The notes beneath the pieces were generated by a model. It was not told the origin of the DNA. It made no database searches and worked only from the letters and a program-made list of their open reading frames with translations. 64,000 nt of DNA, from contig JADKFV010000032.1 in assembly GCA_016717325.1 (NCBI GenBank), forward strand, positions 9,235 through 73,234. The letters run 5' to 3'. Below are positions 1 to 8,964 of the stretch, one piece after another; position 1 is the first letter of the stretch; every line of letters begins with the position of its first letter. Position numbers and translations under genes: made by a program. The DNA is from Bacteroidota bacterium. Its GTDB lineage: Bacteria; Bacteroidota; Bacteroidia; AKYH767-A; OLB10.

Positions 1-2578
1 TGGATGCATTCCATAAAATGAAATTCACATTATAACCTTGAGCTCGTTGTGTGTTGGTATTAAACTCTGCATCGGTTTCGAAAGTAAATTTCCATTTAAA
101 ATCTTTCGATAACGAAGCTCTATAATTCCGGGTAAAGAAATTGGAGTTGCCACGGTCGCTTACTGTTGACGAAGTTTGAGTGTACTCCTGACTTGTGCTG
201 ATAGCAAATTCGAATGAATCTAAGCGCAGTGCCAGTTCCAGTTCGGCACCGGTGGTTAGGTTGCGGGTAATATTTTTATTTGTATTCACTATGCTATTTA
301 TTTTGCTTCCATCAAAACTTACTCCCGGGTTTACTTCAAATTTTTGATCGAAAAAATTAATACTTCCTCCTGCATATCCACTATAAGAATAATTGGCATC
401 GGTGTTCACAGGTTGAGTTATGGTTTTGCCATAGTCGCCATAAATTATTGCATTGGTAATACTATTATTTGTTAGTGTATAATTTCCATTTATATAATAA
501 TTGCGGCCGGATATTGGCTTAAACATATAGTAGTTCATGTTGAAACGGTGTGAGTATGATGGCAGTAAATTCGGATTGCCTATATAAATATTGTTTGTGT
601 TTGCATTATCCTGAACAGGCTGTAGTTGAAACAATTCAGGTTGCTTTGCATTGGTATTGTATTTCATTTGTAATGAAGTATTATCGCCAAACTTGTAGCG
701 GTATTGAATGTATGGCAATAGGTTTGTTACTGTTTGTGTAAGTTTATAATTTGTACGTTGTTCATCACCAATAGCATATATCTGTCTCACTTTCGAACCA
801 ACACTTACACGCATCTTTTTTACTTCATAGGTCACTCCCATACTTCCCCTGTTAATTGTTCGTGCATTTGTATAGTTGCTTGTTAGCAAATCATTCTCTT
901 GCGAATAATTCCCATTCACTGCATCGAAGGATTTTTTATTCTGTTGCAATATGCTCGAAGTATAGTCGTAACTCCAATCGAGCCGAATTTTTTTTGTAAT
1001 TGGTTCCACATATGAAACAGAAAAACTGTTATCACGTTTTTTATTTGATTTTAATTTTTGTTGATTGATGGTGTCATTCAAGGTTGAATCAATAAAATTA
1101 TCATCTTCATTGAACAAATAACCGGTGCCATCTGCATCGTTACCATTGTAGGAATAAGACATTACTAACTTACGATCACGTTTTGTAAAATTGCGAATCA
1201 GCCTGGCCTCCACGCCCAAATCAGTACCACTTGTTTGCGATTTGTTCTCAATACTATTGCTGCGAAAAATGTCACTATTACTTTGCGAAAATTTTTGCAT
1301 TGTACTTTCCTCTTTGCTTCCGCTATTTATTTTGATGTTCGATTTTACTTCCAAATCGGTAAGCGAATCTATTGTTTGCTTGACGGTAATATTGGCCCTA
1401 TGCGCCTGTGTTTCCTGAAACGATTGATAATTATACTCGGCATTGTAACTCGAATCGCTGAGAAAATATTGCGAGAAAGTGGACGACTTGGAAGTAACAT
1501 CACCATTAGTAAAAGTGTAACTTAAATTCAATTTCGTCTTTGGCAGTATCTTATCGTTGAAGTACACTCCGGTTTTTAATGTGCGTGGAACGCCATTGTT
1601 ATCATTATTGTTCCAGTTAAAATATGTTTCGCCATCGTCACCGCTACTCATATTCATATCATCGGTAAAGCCATAGTCCCACATATCGCGCCAACCAAGG
1701 CTGCTGCGTGGTGTGTTACTTGTAAGTGCAAATGCCGAAATTTTTTGACTCCCTTTAAATCGGTTAAACAAAAATTCGCCTTCATAATATTTTTGAAAAT
1801 CGCCTGCTGCCGAAGCCTTTCCAAAATATCCTTTCTTGGCATCTTCTTTCAATTTCAAATTGAGCACCTTCAATGTCTCTTTATCCGATTCACCCTGAGC
1901 ATCATTTTTTTTATCATACACCTGCACTTGATCTACCGAACTGGCTGCAAGATTTTTTGTCGCCACTGTTATATCGCTGCCAAAAAATTCATCGCCATCT
2001 ACCAACACCTGATCAACTTCTTTACCCTGAGTAAATATTTTTCCGTTGGCATCTACTTTTATTCCGGGCAATTTTTTTAATAAATCTTCAACTACCGCAT
2101 TTTCTCTCACCTTAAAAGAATCAACTGTATAAACAAGCGTATCGCCTTTCATAAAAATGGGATCGGTATATCCGTATACAACAACTTCGTTTAGAGAAAT
2201 GGATTTGGCTGGCAATATCATTTTGCCAAAATTTACAACTGTATCATTTGTTTTACCTATTACTATATACGCTACATCGCCAAACTGCGCATGCGATGCG
2301 ACAATATTATATGTATCGACTGGTAGAGAATTAATTTCGAATTTTCCATTCACATCGGTACGGGTAAATTTTACCATCAACGAATCGGAAAAGCGCAAAG
2401 CCATTACTACCGCATTGTGCACCTTATTCACTTTGGTGGTATCAACAACTTGGCCGGTGATTTTTATTGTTTGAGCCTGCGTTACTAGTATACTAAAAAA
2501 AAATAAAAGTAATACAAGAATAAAAATGCAGGATATAGATTTACTAAAAGTATTTTCTCTGTTGAATGCGGGTTTCAT
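1..2578 (-). CDS. Outer-membrane beta-barrel protein (TonB-receptor-like), C-terminus outside window
   Basis: The minus strand is open from an ATG at 2576-2578 to the left edge (859 codons, no stop), so the C-terminus is missing. Residues about 1-36 are a signal peptide with a strongly hydrophobic core ending in TQAQ. Residues about 38-125 look like the carboxypeptidase-regulatory-like beta-sandwich (start ITGQVVD, then NGKFEINSLP). A plug-like part follows with LLKKLPGIKVDANGK and VDGDEFFGSD, motifs usual in the Bacteroidota outer membrane beta-barrel family related to TonB-dependent receptors. The remainder is made of alternating aromatic/polar strands (for example YQYRYKFGDN, INGNYTLTNNS), as expected of a barrel. 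I saw no TonB box. The family is thought to act in the outer membrane in uptake or surface functions; the ligand is unknown. It stands alone, with repeat-filled DNA upstream. Confidence 0.87.
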   Translation of the reverse strand, partial: MKPAFNRENTFSKSISCIFILVLLLFFFSILVTQAQTIKITGQVVDTTKVNKVHNAVVMALRFSDSLMVKFTRTDVNGKFEINSLPVDTYNIVASHAQFGDVAYIVIGKTNDTVVNFGKMILPAKSISLNEVVVYGYTDPIFMKGDTLVYTVDSFKVRENAVVEDLLKKLPGIKVDANGKIFTQGKEVDQVLVDGDEFFGSDITVATKNLAASSVDQVQVYDKKNDAQGESDKETLKVLNLKLKEDAKKGYFGKASAAGDFQKYYEGEFLFNRFKGSQKISAFALTSNTPRSSLGWRDMWDYGFTDDMNMSSGDDGETYFNWNNNDNNGVPRTLKTGVYFNDKILPKTKLNLSYTFTNGDVTSKSSTFSQYFLSDSSYNAEYNYQSFQETQAHRANITVKQTIDSLTDLEVKSNIKINSGSKEESTMQKFSQSNSDIFRSNSIENKSQTSGTDLGVEARLIRNFTKRDRKLVMSYSYNGNDADGTGYLFNEDDNFIDSTLNDTINQQKLKSNKKRDNSFSVSYVEPITKKIRLDWSYDYTSSILQQNKKSFDAVNGNYSQENDLLTSNYTNARTINRGSMGVTYEVKKMRVSVGSKVRQIYAIGDEQRTNYKLTQTVTNLLPYIQYRYKFGDNTSLQMKYNTNAKQPELFQLQPVQDNANTNNIYIGNPNLLPSYSHRFNMNYYMFKPISGRNYYINGNYTLTNNSITNAIIYGDYGKTITQPVNTDANYSYSGYAGGSINFFDQKFEVNPGVSFDGSKINSIVNTNKNITRNLTTGAELELALRLDSFEFAISTSQEYTQTSSTVSDRGNSNFFTRNYRASLSKDFKWKFTFETDAEFNTNTQRAQGYNVNFILWNAS

Positions 2579-2753
2579 TCTGATGGTTTAGATTTCATAA
2601 CGCAATAAAATGATTATTATTGGGATCAAGTGTTATAGAAGTCATAATTTTAAAATCGAAGGAGGTTAATTCAAAAGGGAATAAAGGATAAATCAAAAGC
2701 ATGCAGTGAGTATTCTCGAACTGTCAAGAAAAAAGAATAATCACGACACTTAT

Positions 2754-3005
2754 GTTGTGATGCCTATCGAAGAGTTGCATTGATAAGCTAGAAGGGAATT
2801 ACTCAAATAAATAAGGGGAACCCCACAAGCGGGAACACCGGGGGGACCACGGGGGAAACCCCTCCACGACCAACCCCGCCACCGGAGGGGAACCCCCCAG
2901 GGGACCCCCGAAAGGAAACACCGACGGGGAACAAGAAAAAAAGAAAAAGAAACTCTAATGAATAAGGGAATAATTCCATTGTTATGCCGATCGAAGAGTT
3001 GCATT
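2754..3005. repeat. Dispersed intergenic element bounded by two direct repeats
   Basis: Positions 2754-2781 and 2981-3005 share the core TCGAAGAGTTGCATT preceded by TGCC(T)A/G in the same orientation. Between them lies the GC-rich block annotated separately. Short reading frames on the minus strand (starting QLFDRHNNG) arise from the repeat itself and do not look like proteins. No transposase is nearby. It is probably a REP-like or miniature element; the family is not identified. Confidence 0.5.
2813..2932. other. GC-rich low-complexity block in AT-rich DNA
   Basis: I count 84 G or C in these 120 bases (70%), in sharp contrast to the surroundings. It is made of runs of C and G (GGGGAACCCC, CCCCCCAGGGG) and can fold: CCCCTCC at about 2868 pairs with GGAGGGG at about 2893. 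It sits exactly between the two direct repeats of the element above. No plausible coding content was seen on either strand. Confidence 0.6.
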
Positions 3006-3076
3006 CAAAAGTTAAAAAGAAAGGGTATAATTCCATTTTTAATTTTACATTCTAAATTATTAATCTCAAAAAAATC

Positions 3077-3232
3077 CTTTGGCTAAAGCCGAATGGCAAT
3101 TATTGCTTTGCTAAAGATTTGATAACTTTTAAACTATTAATTCCGTTGGCTAAAGCCGAACGGCAATGATTGCTTTGCATATAAACTATGGACAATAGAA
3201 ATTTTAAAAAAAAGGCATTGGCTAAAGCCGAG
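3077..3232. repeat. Three copies of a TTGGCTAAAGCCGA palindromic repeat
   Basis: Copies start at 3079, 3146 and 3218. Each contains the inverted repeat GGCTAAAGCC; the first two continue with a related GGCAAT.ATTGCTTTGC tail. Spacing is about 70 bp. Likely short dispersed hairpin elements in the 3' flank of the neighbouring oxidoreductase gene; no coding role. Confidence 0.6.
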
Positions 3233-3258
3233 CTTGGATGATTTACAATTTAAAGCTA

Positions 3259-3401
3259 TCAACTTTCAAAACTTTCCCAACCATCTCAACTTTCAAAACT
3301 TTCTCAACTTTCAAAACCTTCTCAACCTTCACAACTTTCTTAACCTTCCCAACCTTCACAACTTTCAAAACTTTCCCAACCATCCCAACTTTCTCAACTC
3401 C
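3259..3401. repeat. Degenerate 9-bp tandem repeat, about 16 units
   Basis: Consecutive 9-mers of the form NNAACNTTC (TCAACTTTC, AAAACTTTC, CCAACCATC and variants) run without interruption up to the stop codon of the oxidoreductase gene at 3402-3404. The period is divisible by three, so both strands are open in some frames (NFPNHLNFQN-like), but composition and position argue for a non-coding tandem repeat. Confidence 0.8.
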
Positions 3402-5519
3402 TCAAAGCACAAAACTAATCTCAGTTGTCTGCACCATATCCCATAGTTCGATTGGGAATTTATTTTCTTTCATGCATTTGTGTAGTGCTTGCAATTCTTC
3501 TATTTGTCCTTTGCAGCTGATGCTTTCTGTAATGTCATTTATTTTTATTCCAAAACCGCGCAATGTTTTGTAATCGTCCATAATAATAGTGTTACCATCA
3601 AAATTCACTTCCATGTATTCTTTCGAAATTTGCTTGCTGCCATTTGTAAAATAATGAATAGTGCAAACACTGCCATCGTGATATTTTAATACAATAGCCT
3701 TGTTATCGGCACTCTGCATTTTATCATTCGCAGGAGATATTTGCTCCACACTTACCGATTTTATTTTGCTCGCAGTAAGAAAAGTCATCAAGTCAATTAT
3801 ATGACAACACTCACCCACCATACGTCCACCATGCTCGTGCACCCAATTGTCGTAAGGAATATGTCCGGCATTCATGCGATAATAAATCAACAAAGGATTG
3901 ATGCGTTTATCGGTATGCTTTTTTGTTTCTACAGCAAACGAACTAAACCTCCGATTGAATCCTGTCATCAACAATGGTGCGGTGGAATTATTATCATAAA
4001 AGTTTTTTATCGCATCCAATTCTTCTTGCGTAGTGGCCATTGGTTTTTCTACAAACACATGCTTACCGGCCTGCAATGCCTGCAGCGCAAGCGATGCATG
4101 CTATCGTGCCGCGGCAATCATCACAAGGTCTACATCCTTATCGGTAAGTATATCGTTATAGTTAGCAGTAGCATATGCTGCGCCATATTGCTCGGCAATT
4201 GCTTTGGCCTTGTTACCACTACGACTCATTACTGCCTGTAACGAAAATTTGCTGCTAAGTTTTTTCATATTGGGCAAGTGCATACCGGTTGCAAAATTTC
4301 CTGCACCTACCAATGCCACTTTTATAACATCGCCACTTGTACTTTTATTTTTTATTACAATTTTATTGTCCTGCGTTTTATATTTCAACCAAACATCATT
4401 GCCCAAATTTTCGCTATAACTTAGTATAACTATAATTGGTTTGGCAGGTTGTTGCAATGCATCAAATGCTTCGGTCACTTGCTCAATATTGTAAGTGGCA
4501 GCAATCATAGGTTTCAAATCGATGTGGCCCTCATGCACCATACGCAGGTATTCTGTCATGTTGCGGTTCTCGGTCCAGCGCACATATGCATAAGGATAAT
4601 CCATACCGCGCTCTTCGTAATTGCTATCGTAACGGCCGGGGCCATACGAAGTCGAGATTAAAAAATCCAATTCCTTAGCATATATATCACCACGATTTAT
4701 TTCCATACCAACTACACCAACAAGCACTACCCGACCCTTGCGTCTGCACATTTTAAATGCTTGCGATAACGGTTCGCTGCTGCTTGTTGCGGCAGTAAAC
4801 AACACCGCATCGGCACCATAGCCACCGCTCATACTCTCTACAATTTTTATTGCATCCTCTTTCGATGGATTTATTATTTTATCTGCACCTAGTTGCAAAG
4901 CAATCTGCAAGCGGCTTTCGTCAAGGTCGGCAACTACTACACGCACACCACTCATCTTCAACATTTGCAATGCCAGCAAACCAAGTATGCCTGCACCTAC
5001 CACCACACATATTTCGCCCATGCGCAAATCCGCTCTGCGCACCCCTTGCATGGCTATGCCACCAAGTGTTACCGTACTCGCATTTTCAAAGCTCATGCCT
5101 TCGGGCATTTTCATGGCAAGGTTTACAGGCACATCTACAAACTCTGCATGGTTGGCAATACCCGCACCGGCAGCGGCCACACAGTCGCCAACCTCATACC
5201 CTGTCACACCTTTACCCACAGCAATCACACGCCCCGCAATCGAATAGCCGGTAGGCTTGCCCGTATCCATCACACCCTTTACACGCAGGTATGCTTTTTC
5301 TATGCCATTGCTGCGCACAAAGTCCAGCACTTTTTTTACTTCTTCGGGCTGTTCCATCGCACGCTTTATCAGCGACTTTTTCGAAGTCTGCACACTCGTC
5401 AACTCTGTACCTGCCGATATACAACTGTTCACCACCTGTATCAGCAAACACCCATCGCTTACCACCGGTGCCGGTACAACCTCGCCTATAACTTTTCCTT
5501 TCTTAACTAATGCTTGTAT
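3402..5519 (-). pseudogene. Bi-domain oxidoreductase: zinc-type alcohol dehydrogenase fused to Gfo/Idh/MocA dehydrogenase, interrupted
   Basis: The N-terminal ~370 residues are a medium-chain zinc-type alcohol dehydrogenase: GTELTSVQ, GYSIAGRVIAVG, and the Rossmann motif VVGAGILGLLALQMLKMSG. The rest is a Gfo/Idh/MocA dehydrogenase: VALVGAGNFA, then HVFVEKPMATT with its conserved EKP, and GGRMVGECCHIIDLM. Such fusions of about 700 residues are known from Bacteroidota, often in surface-sugar clusters. The frame is broken near 4098: the reading passes MIAAAR-stop-HASLAL, whereas the family has a continuous IATRHDSHA-type stretch. Two small indels (2 nt and 1 nt missing) would restore it. The 5' end is also damaged: the codon where ATG is expected (5517-5519) reads ATA and is preceded by TAG. 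Either sequencing errors or real decay could explain this. The gene has no operon partners. Confidence 0.8.
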
Positions 5520-5547
5520 CTACTTTACTCGCTTTATAATTGTGGCG

Positions 5548-5555
5548 CAAAAGTA
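5548..5555 (-). promoter_or_regulatory. Bacteroidota minus-7 box TACTTTTG
   Basis: On the minus strand TACTTTTG matches the TAnnTTTG consensus and lies about 30 nt upstream of the apparent start of the bi-domain oxidoreductase. A clear minus-33 TTTG was not found. Confidence 0.45.
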
Positions 5556-5570
5556 GAATAATTGAAATAA

Positions 5571-5650
5571 GTTTGAAGTTCGAAGTTTGAGGTTTGAAGT
5601 TTTTAGTTTGAAGTTCGAAGTTTGAGGTTTGAAGTTTTTAGTTTGAAGTT
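5571..5650. repeat. 35-bp tandem repeat, 2.3 copies
   Basis: The unit beginning GTTTGAAGTTCGAAG occurs at 5571-5605 and again identically at 5606-5640, followed by a third partial copy to 5650. Internally it is made of degenerate TTTGAAG hexamer/heptamer blocks. Non-coding. Confidence 0.8.
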
Positions 5651-5729
5651 CCGCTTGATGGAGAATAAATAATTTATAGGATTAATCGAAATCAACTAAA
5701 TTGAATGAGAATTAAAATACATTTTATTG

Positions 5730-6375
5730 CGGGGGCTGGGAGCCCTCCGATGCATCGCTGTTCCAGCAATGCACAATATGGCTGACGCGTACAGTGCAGA
5801 AGTAACATATGTAAGTTGGAGATAACCGCAACTACTTCTTGCAAATCGTGGTTTTTCTAAGAGACAAAGTGGCCATGGTTTGTGGAGACACAAACCATGG
5901 CTGACGCGGCTTGATTTGTAGATGCACATTGGGATGGATTGAAATCCATCTTTACAAAATGGATTCGAGCCTACGGCTCTATTGATTACGCAGCAAAGAT
6001 ACATACAGCATGAGTTCCGTAGGAACGGAGTATGTTGTAGCCACGGATTTTAATCCGTGGTAATTAGAATGGAATTGAATTGATGGTTTGTGGGGACACA
6101 AACCATGGCTGATGCACGTACATTGGGATGGATTGAAATCCATCTTTACAAAATGGAGTCGAGCCTACGGCTCTATTGCTTACGCAGCAAAGATATACAC
6201 AGCATGAGTTCCGGAGGAACGGAGTATTTTGTAGCTACGGATTTTAATCCGTGGTATTTAGAGTGAAATCGAATTGATGGTTTGTGAGGACACAAACCAT
6301 GGTTGATGCAAGCTGGCCAAATGCAAGATCGTAAAGGCATCGTGATGATGGTTTGTGGGGACACAAACCATGGAC
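5730..6375. repeat. Cluster of palindromic hairpin repeats, including a ~190-bp unit in two tandem copies
   Basis: A composite unit starts at about 5921 and again at 6111. In order it holds five inverted repeats: GATGGATTGAAATCCATC, GAGCCTACGGCTC, GAGTTCCGTAGGAAC (GGAGGAAC in copy 2), CACGGATTTTAATCCGTGG and TGGTTTGTGGGGACACAAAC-CA. Further single copies lie at about 5732 (GGGCTGGGAGCCC) and 5866-5905. The same hairpins reappear on the other side of the next gene (8770-8925). This fills the whole gap between genes; no coding sequence is visible. Confidence 0.8.
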
Positions 6376-6427
6376 ACAGAAACAAATAATGGCTTGTGCT
6401 GAGTCCTCAATTCTTAATTCATAATCT

Positions 6428-8506
6428 TCAATTCTTAATTCCCTTCACGATTCTTCCTTGGGCAATTATTTTCTCCTGAGTCATAATACGGTAACTGTAT
6501 ACGCTGGTGGCTAGTAGGGCAATGTTGATTGAGTTTTTATTGTTGCTCAACATTTGCTGCAATATAATTCTTCCTTGCATATCATATATTTCGAAAATAA
6601 TATTTCTATTACTTAGCAAATTAGGATTTATAAATAATATTTCGTTGGCAGGATTTGGCCATACGGCATTTGCCAATTCACTGTTTTCATTTTCAAAAAA
6701 ACTTGTAATCAATATCACATTTGATGTTGATTCGCAACCATCACTATCTTTTGTAATGCAATAATAATTGCCTAAAGTAAGTGGAACATAGTAATTTAAT
6801 GTTGCATTGGCAATAAGCCCTGCGCCTACTTCGTACCATTGGTAGCTATTTGCAGGAAAGGCAAACAATGTATCATTCGCAAACCATATACTATCGAATG
6901 GTGTGATGTACGATGTGATAAAATTATTTTTTGTAATGGTATCGCAAACAAATTGATTGCATGCAACAAGTGTAACATCATAACTTCCATAAGTATTGTA
7001 ACAAATACCTGTAGGATTTTGTTCGGTTGAGGTTGAAGGCGAAGCACCATTAAAAGTCCATTGCCATGATGTTGGAGTGTTTTGCGAAATATCTGTAAAA
7101 TCGATGCATTGCTTTTCGCAAAAGAGAGAATCGGATGAGGAGAAATTAGCGATTGCTGAGGTGCTGTTATTGCAGTTGAAACTTATACAATTTGTATCGG
7201 GATCGAAAACCCACATATCACCATAAGTATCACCAATATCGCTAAATCCGCCAAACAAATAAAATTTATTATCACTGCCCCACCACGCTGCAGCACCCCC
7301 TCTGCTTGGCGGCTGATTGGTAATCGATGAAACACCCAACGTGCCATAATTGCCCGGCTGGTTTGGCAAATTACTGCCATTTAACAAAGCCCATTGAAGT
7401 TGTATCGGATCAAACACCCATAAGTCATTCATTAAATCCCAACTAGTGTTAATTAATCCTCCGTACATCCAATATCGACCACAATTATCGTTAACGGCAG
7501 CACGATGTTCGAAACGCGATCTTGGCAAATTTGTATTATTGAAGGTGCAGGCTGTATTGTAGTTTCCAACATTATTATTTGTTGACGGACCGTTCAACCA
7601 TACCCACTCATTAATATCGGGGCGAAATTTCCATAAATCGTTTTTAGCAGCGGAATACTCACCTCCACCAAATATCCAGAAACTACCATCCTTGTCTTTC
7701 CATTTTGTATGTGTTATTCTCCCTCCCGGATTGTTGGTGCTGTTTGATAATCCTTTAACTCCATAGTTGGCAGGAATACTTGTTGATGTGCCACCCGCCA
7801 TCCATGTCCATTCGTTATTTGTAATATTGTATTTCCATAAATCATTCAAATTACCAGTGCTTGAAGCTCCATTCCCTGTACCTCCGAAAAGCCAAAGGTT
7901 ATTCAGCGAATCGGTCCAACCTGAACAGGACTCATATCTGTCTCCGGGAGTATTTAAGGAATTAGGCACACCCTGAATACCATATATACCGAATGTATTC
8001 GTATTACTAGAGCCACTTACCCATGTCCACATATTTGTACCAATTTCATATTTCCACAAAACATTCGAAGATACGTTGCCTCCAAATAGCCAAAAATTGC
8101 CGGCAGTATCCACCCAGGTAATTGCAGTTAATTCCTTACTTCCGGGTGAATTCAACATGTTTGAAACTCCTTTTGTGCCGTAATAAGGTGGCTGAAATTG
8201 TAATCCATTACCTTTTATCCAGGTCCATTCCAAAGTTGTTGGATTGAACTTCCACATGTCATTATAATAATTATAAGTGCCTCCGTAGATCCAAAAATTC
8301 CCTTGTTTGTCTTTCCACTCACATGCTTCGTAAACTGAAGGTGGGCGGTTATTTACTGATGGTACACCTTGTGTGCCATAAACTCCAACGGTGTTTTTTA
8401 ATTGACTTCCGTTTACCCAAGTCCAAGTACCTCCTTGTGCGTATACGGTTATGGTTAAAATATTTTGTAAGAGGAATAAAAATAAAATGGTGATTTGTTT
8501 TTTCAT
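6428..8506 (-). CDS. Kelch-like six-bladed propeller + PKD protein with T9SS sorting domain (paralog 1)
   Basis: 692 residues. Signal peptide 1-23 (MKKQITILFLFLLQ, ending VYAQG). Six repeats of about 65 residues follow, each opening with WTW(V/I/M)xG and containing YGTKGVxxxxNxPG, then W.D..G.FW.(Y/F)GG and NDLWK(Y/F); these are kelch-type propeller blades. Residues about 450-540 form a PKD domain (CIDFTDISQNTPTSWQW). A short Ig-like part follows, and the last ~80 residues are a T9SS type A sorting domain (VWPNPANEILFINP, then YDMQGRIIL). Predicted to be secreted and cell-surface anchored; the function is unknown and binding is more likely than catalysis. Two paralogs lie at 26886-29447 and 29485-31605 on the opposite strand. 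The gene is bracketed by the same family of palindromic repeats on both sides. Confidence 0.9.
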   Translation of the reverse strand: MKKQITILFLFLLQNILTITVYAQGGTWTWVNGSQLKNTVGVYGTQGVPSVNNRPPSVYEACEWKDKQGNFWIYGGTYNYYNDMWKFNPTTLEWTWIKGNGLQFQPPYYGTKGVSNMLNSPGSKELTAITWVDTAGNFWLFGGNVSSNVLWKYEIGTNMWTWVSGSSNTNTFGIYGIQGVPNSLNTPGDRYESCSGWTDSLNNLWLFGGTGNGASSTGNLNDLWKYNITNNEWTWMAGGTSTSIPANYGVKGLSNSTNNPGGRITHTKWKDKDGSFWIFGGGEYSAAKNDLWKFRPDINEWVWLNGPSTNNNVGNYNTACTFNNTNLPRSRFEHRAAVNDNCGRYWMYGGLINTSWDLMNDLWVFDPIQLQWALLNGSNLPNQPGNYGTLGVSSITNQPPSRGGAAAWWGSDNKFYLFGGFSDIGDTYGDMWVFDPDTNCISFNCNNSTSAIANFSSSDSLFCEKQCIDFTDISQNTPTSWQWTFNGASPSTSTEQNPTGICYNTYGSYDVTLVACNQFVCDTITKNNFITSYITPFDSIWFANDTLFAFPANSYQWYEVGAGLIANATLNYYVPLTLGNYYCITKDSDGCESTSNVILITSFFENENSELANAVWPNPANEILFINPNLLSNRNIIFEIYDMQGRIILQQMLSNNKNSINIALLATSVYSYRIMTQEKIIAQGRIVKGIKN

Positions 8507-8769
8507 CGCTTAAATTTTTTCATGTATGATTGGTTTTGTAAATATAAATAATTTTTGCGTTGTAGGTTTTTGTTTCATGTTTCTTTAGGTTGGCATTTTA
8601 TAACCAACAAAAACGGTTGCGAAAAGTTTGGTTGGGAATTCTTGCCTTTTAATGGCCGGGAAAGTATCTGGCATAGTAAAAATGGCTCTTCATATTGTTG
8701 GAGAAAACTTCAACAACGGCTGGCACACTATGGCTGGCGAAGTGGTTTGTGAACTCATGTAAGCATAAC

Positions 8770-8925
8770 ATGAGTTCGGTAGGAACGGAGTATGTTGTAG
8801 CCACGGATTTTAATCCGTGGTATTTCGTGACGTATCGTTTTTATGGTCGGTGAAAACACCGAACATATGCAAGATCGTAAAGGCATCGAGTTGATGGTTT
8901 GTGGGGACACAAACTATGGCTAAAG
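8770..8925. repeat. Palindromic repeats matching the 5.7-6.4 kb cluster
   Basis: Holds GAGTTCGGTAGGAACGGAGT, CACGGATTTTAATCCGTGG, GCAAGATCGTAAAGGCATCG (identical to 6321-6340) and a GTTTGTGGGGACACAAAC hairpin. The rest of the 8507-8964 gap shows nothing I can name; a 65-residue frame at 8555-8752 has no recognisable features. Confidence 0.7.
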
Positions 8926-8964
8926 GCGTGCAACGCAACCCTACCTGTATACGATGCTAAAATA

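Noticed and set aside
2750..3036. Two minus-strand frames of 77-84 codons through the GC-rich block
   Set aside because: Their sequence is a translation of the direct repeats and G/C runs; no start context or family resemblance.
3259..3401. Tandem repeat considered as a CRISPR array
   Set aside because: Units of 9 bp without spacers; no cas genes anywhere in the window.
3402..3446. Repeat-encoded extension of the oxidoreductase C-terminus
   Set aside because: The stop codon at 3402-3404 precedes the repeat; the Gfo/Idh/MocA domain is complete before it.
4850..5556. Several long plus-strand reading frames (up to 205 codons) over the oxidoreductase gene
   Set aside because: They are antisense shadows of a clearly conserved minus-strand alcohol dehydrogenase; low-complexity His/Gln/Thr composition.
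8555..8752. 65-codon plus-strand frame (FLFHVSLGWHFITNKNG)
   Set aside because: No recognisable family, isolated between repeats, and no ribosome-binding or promoter signal.
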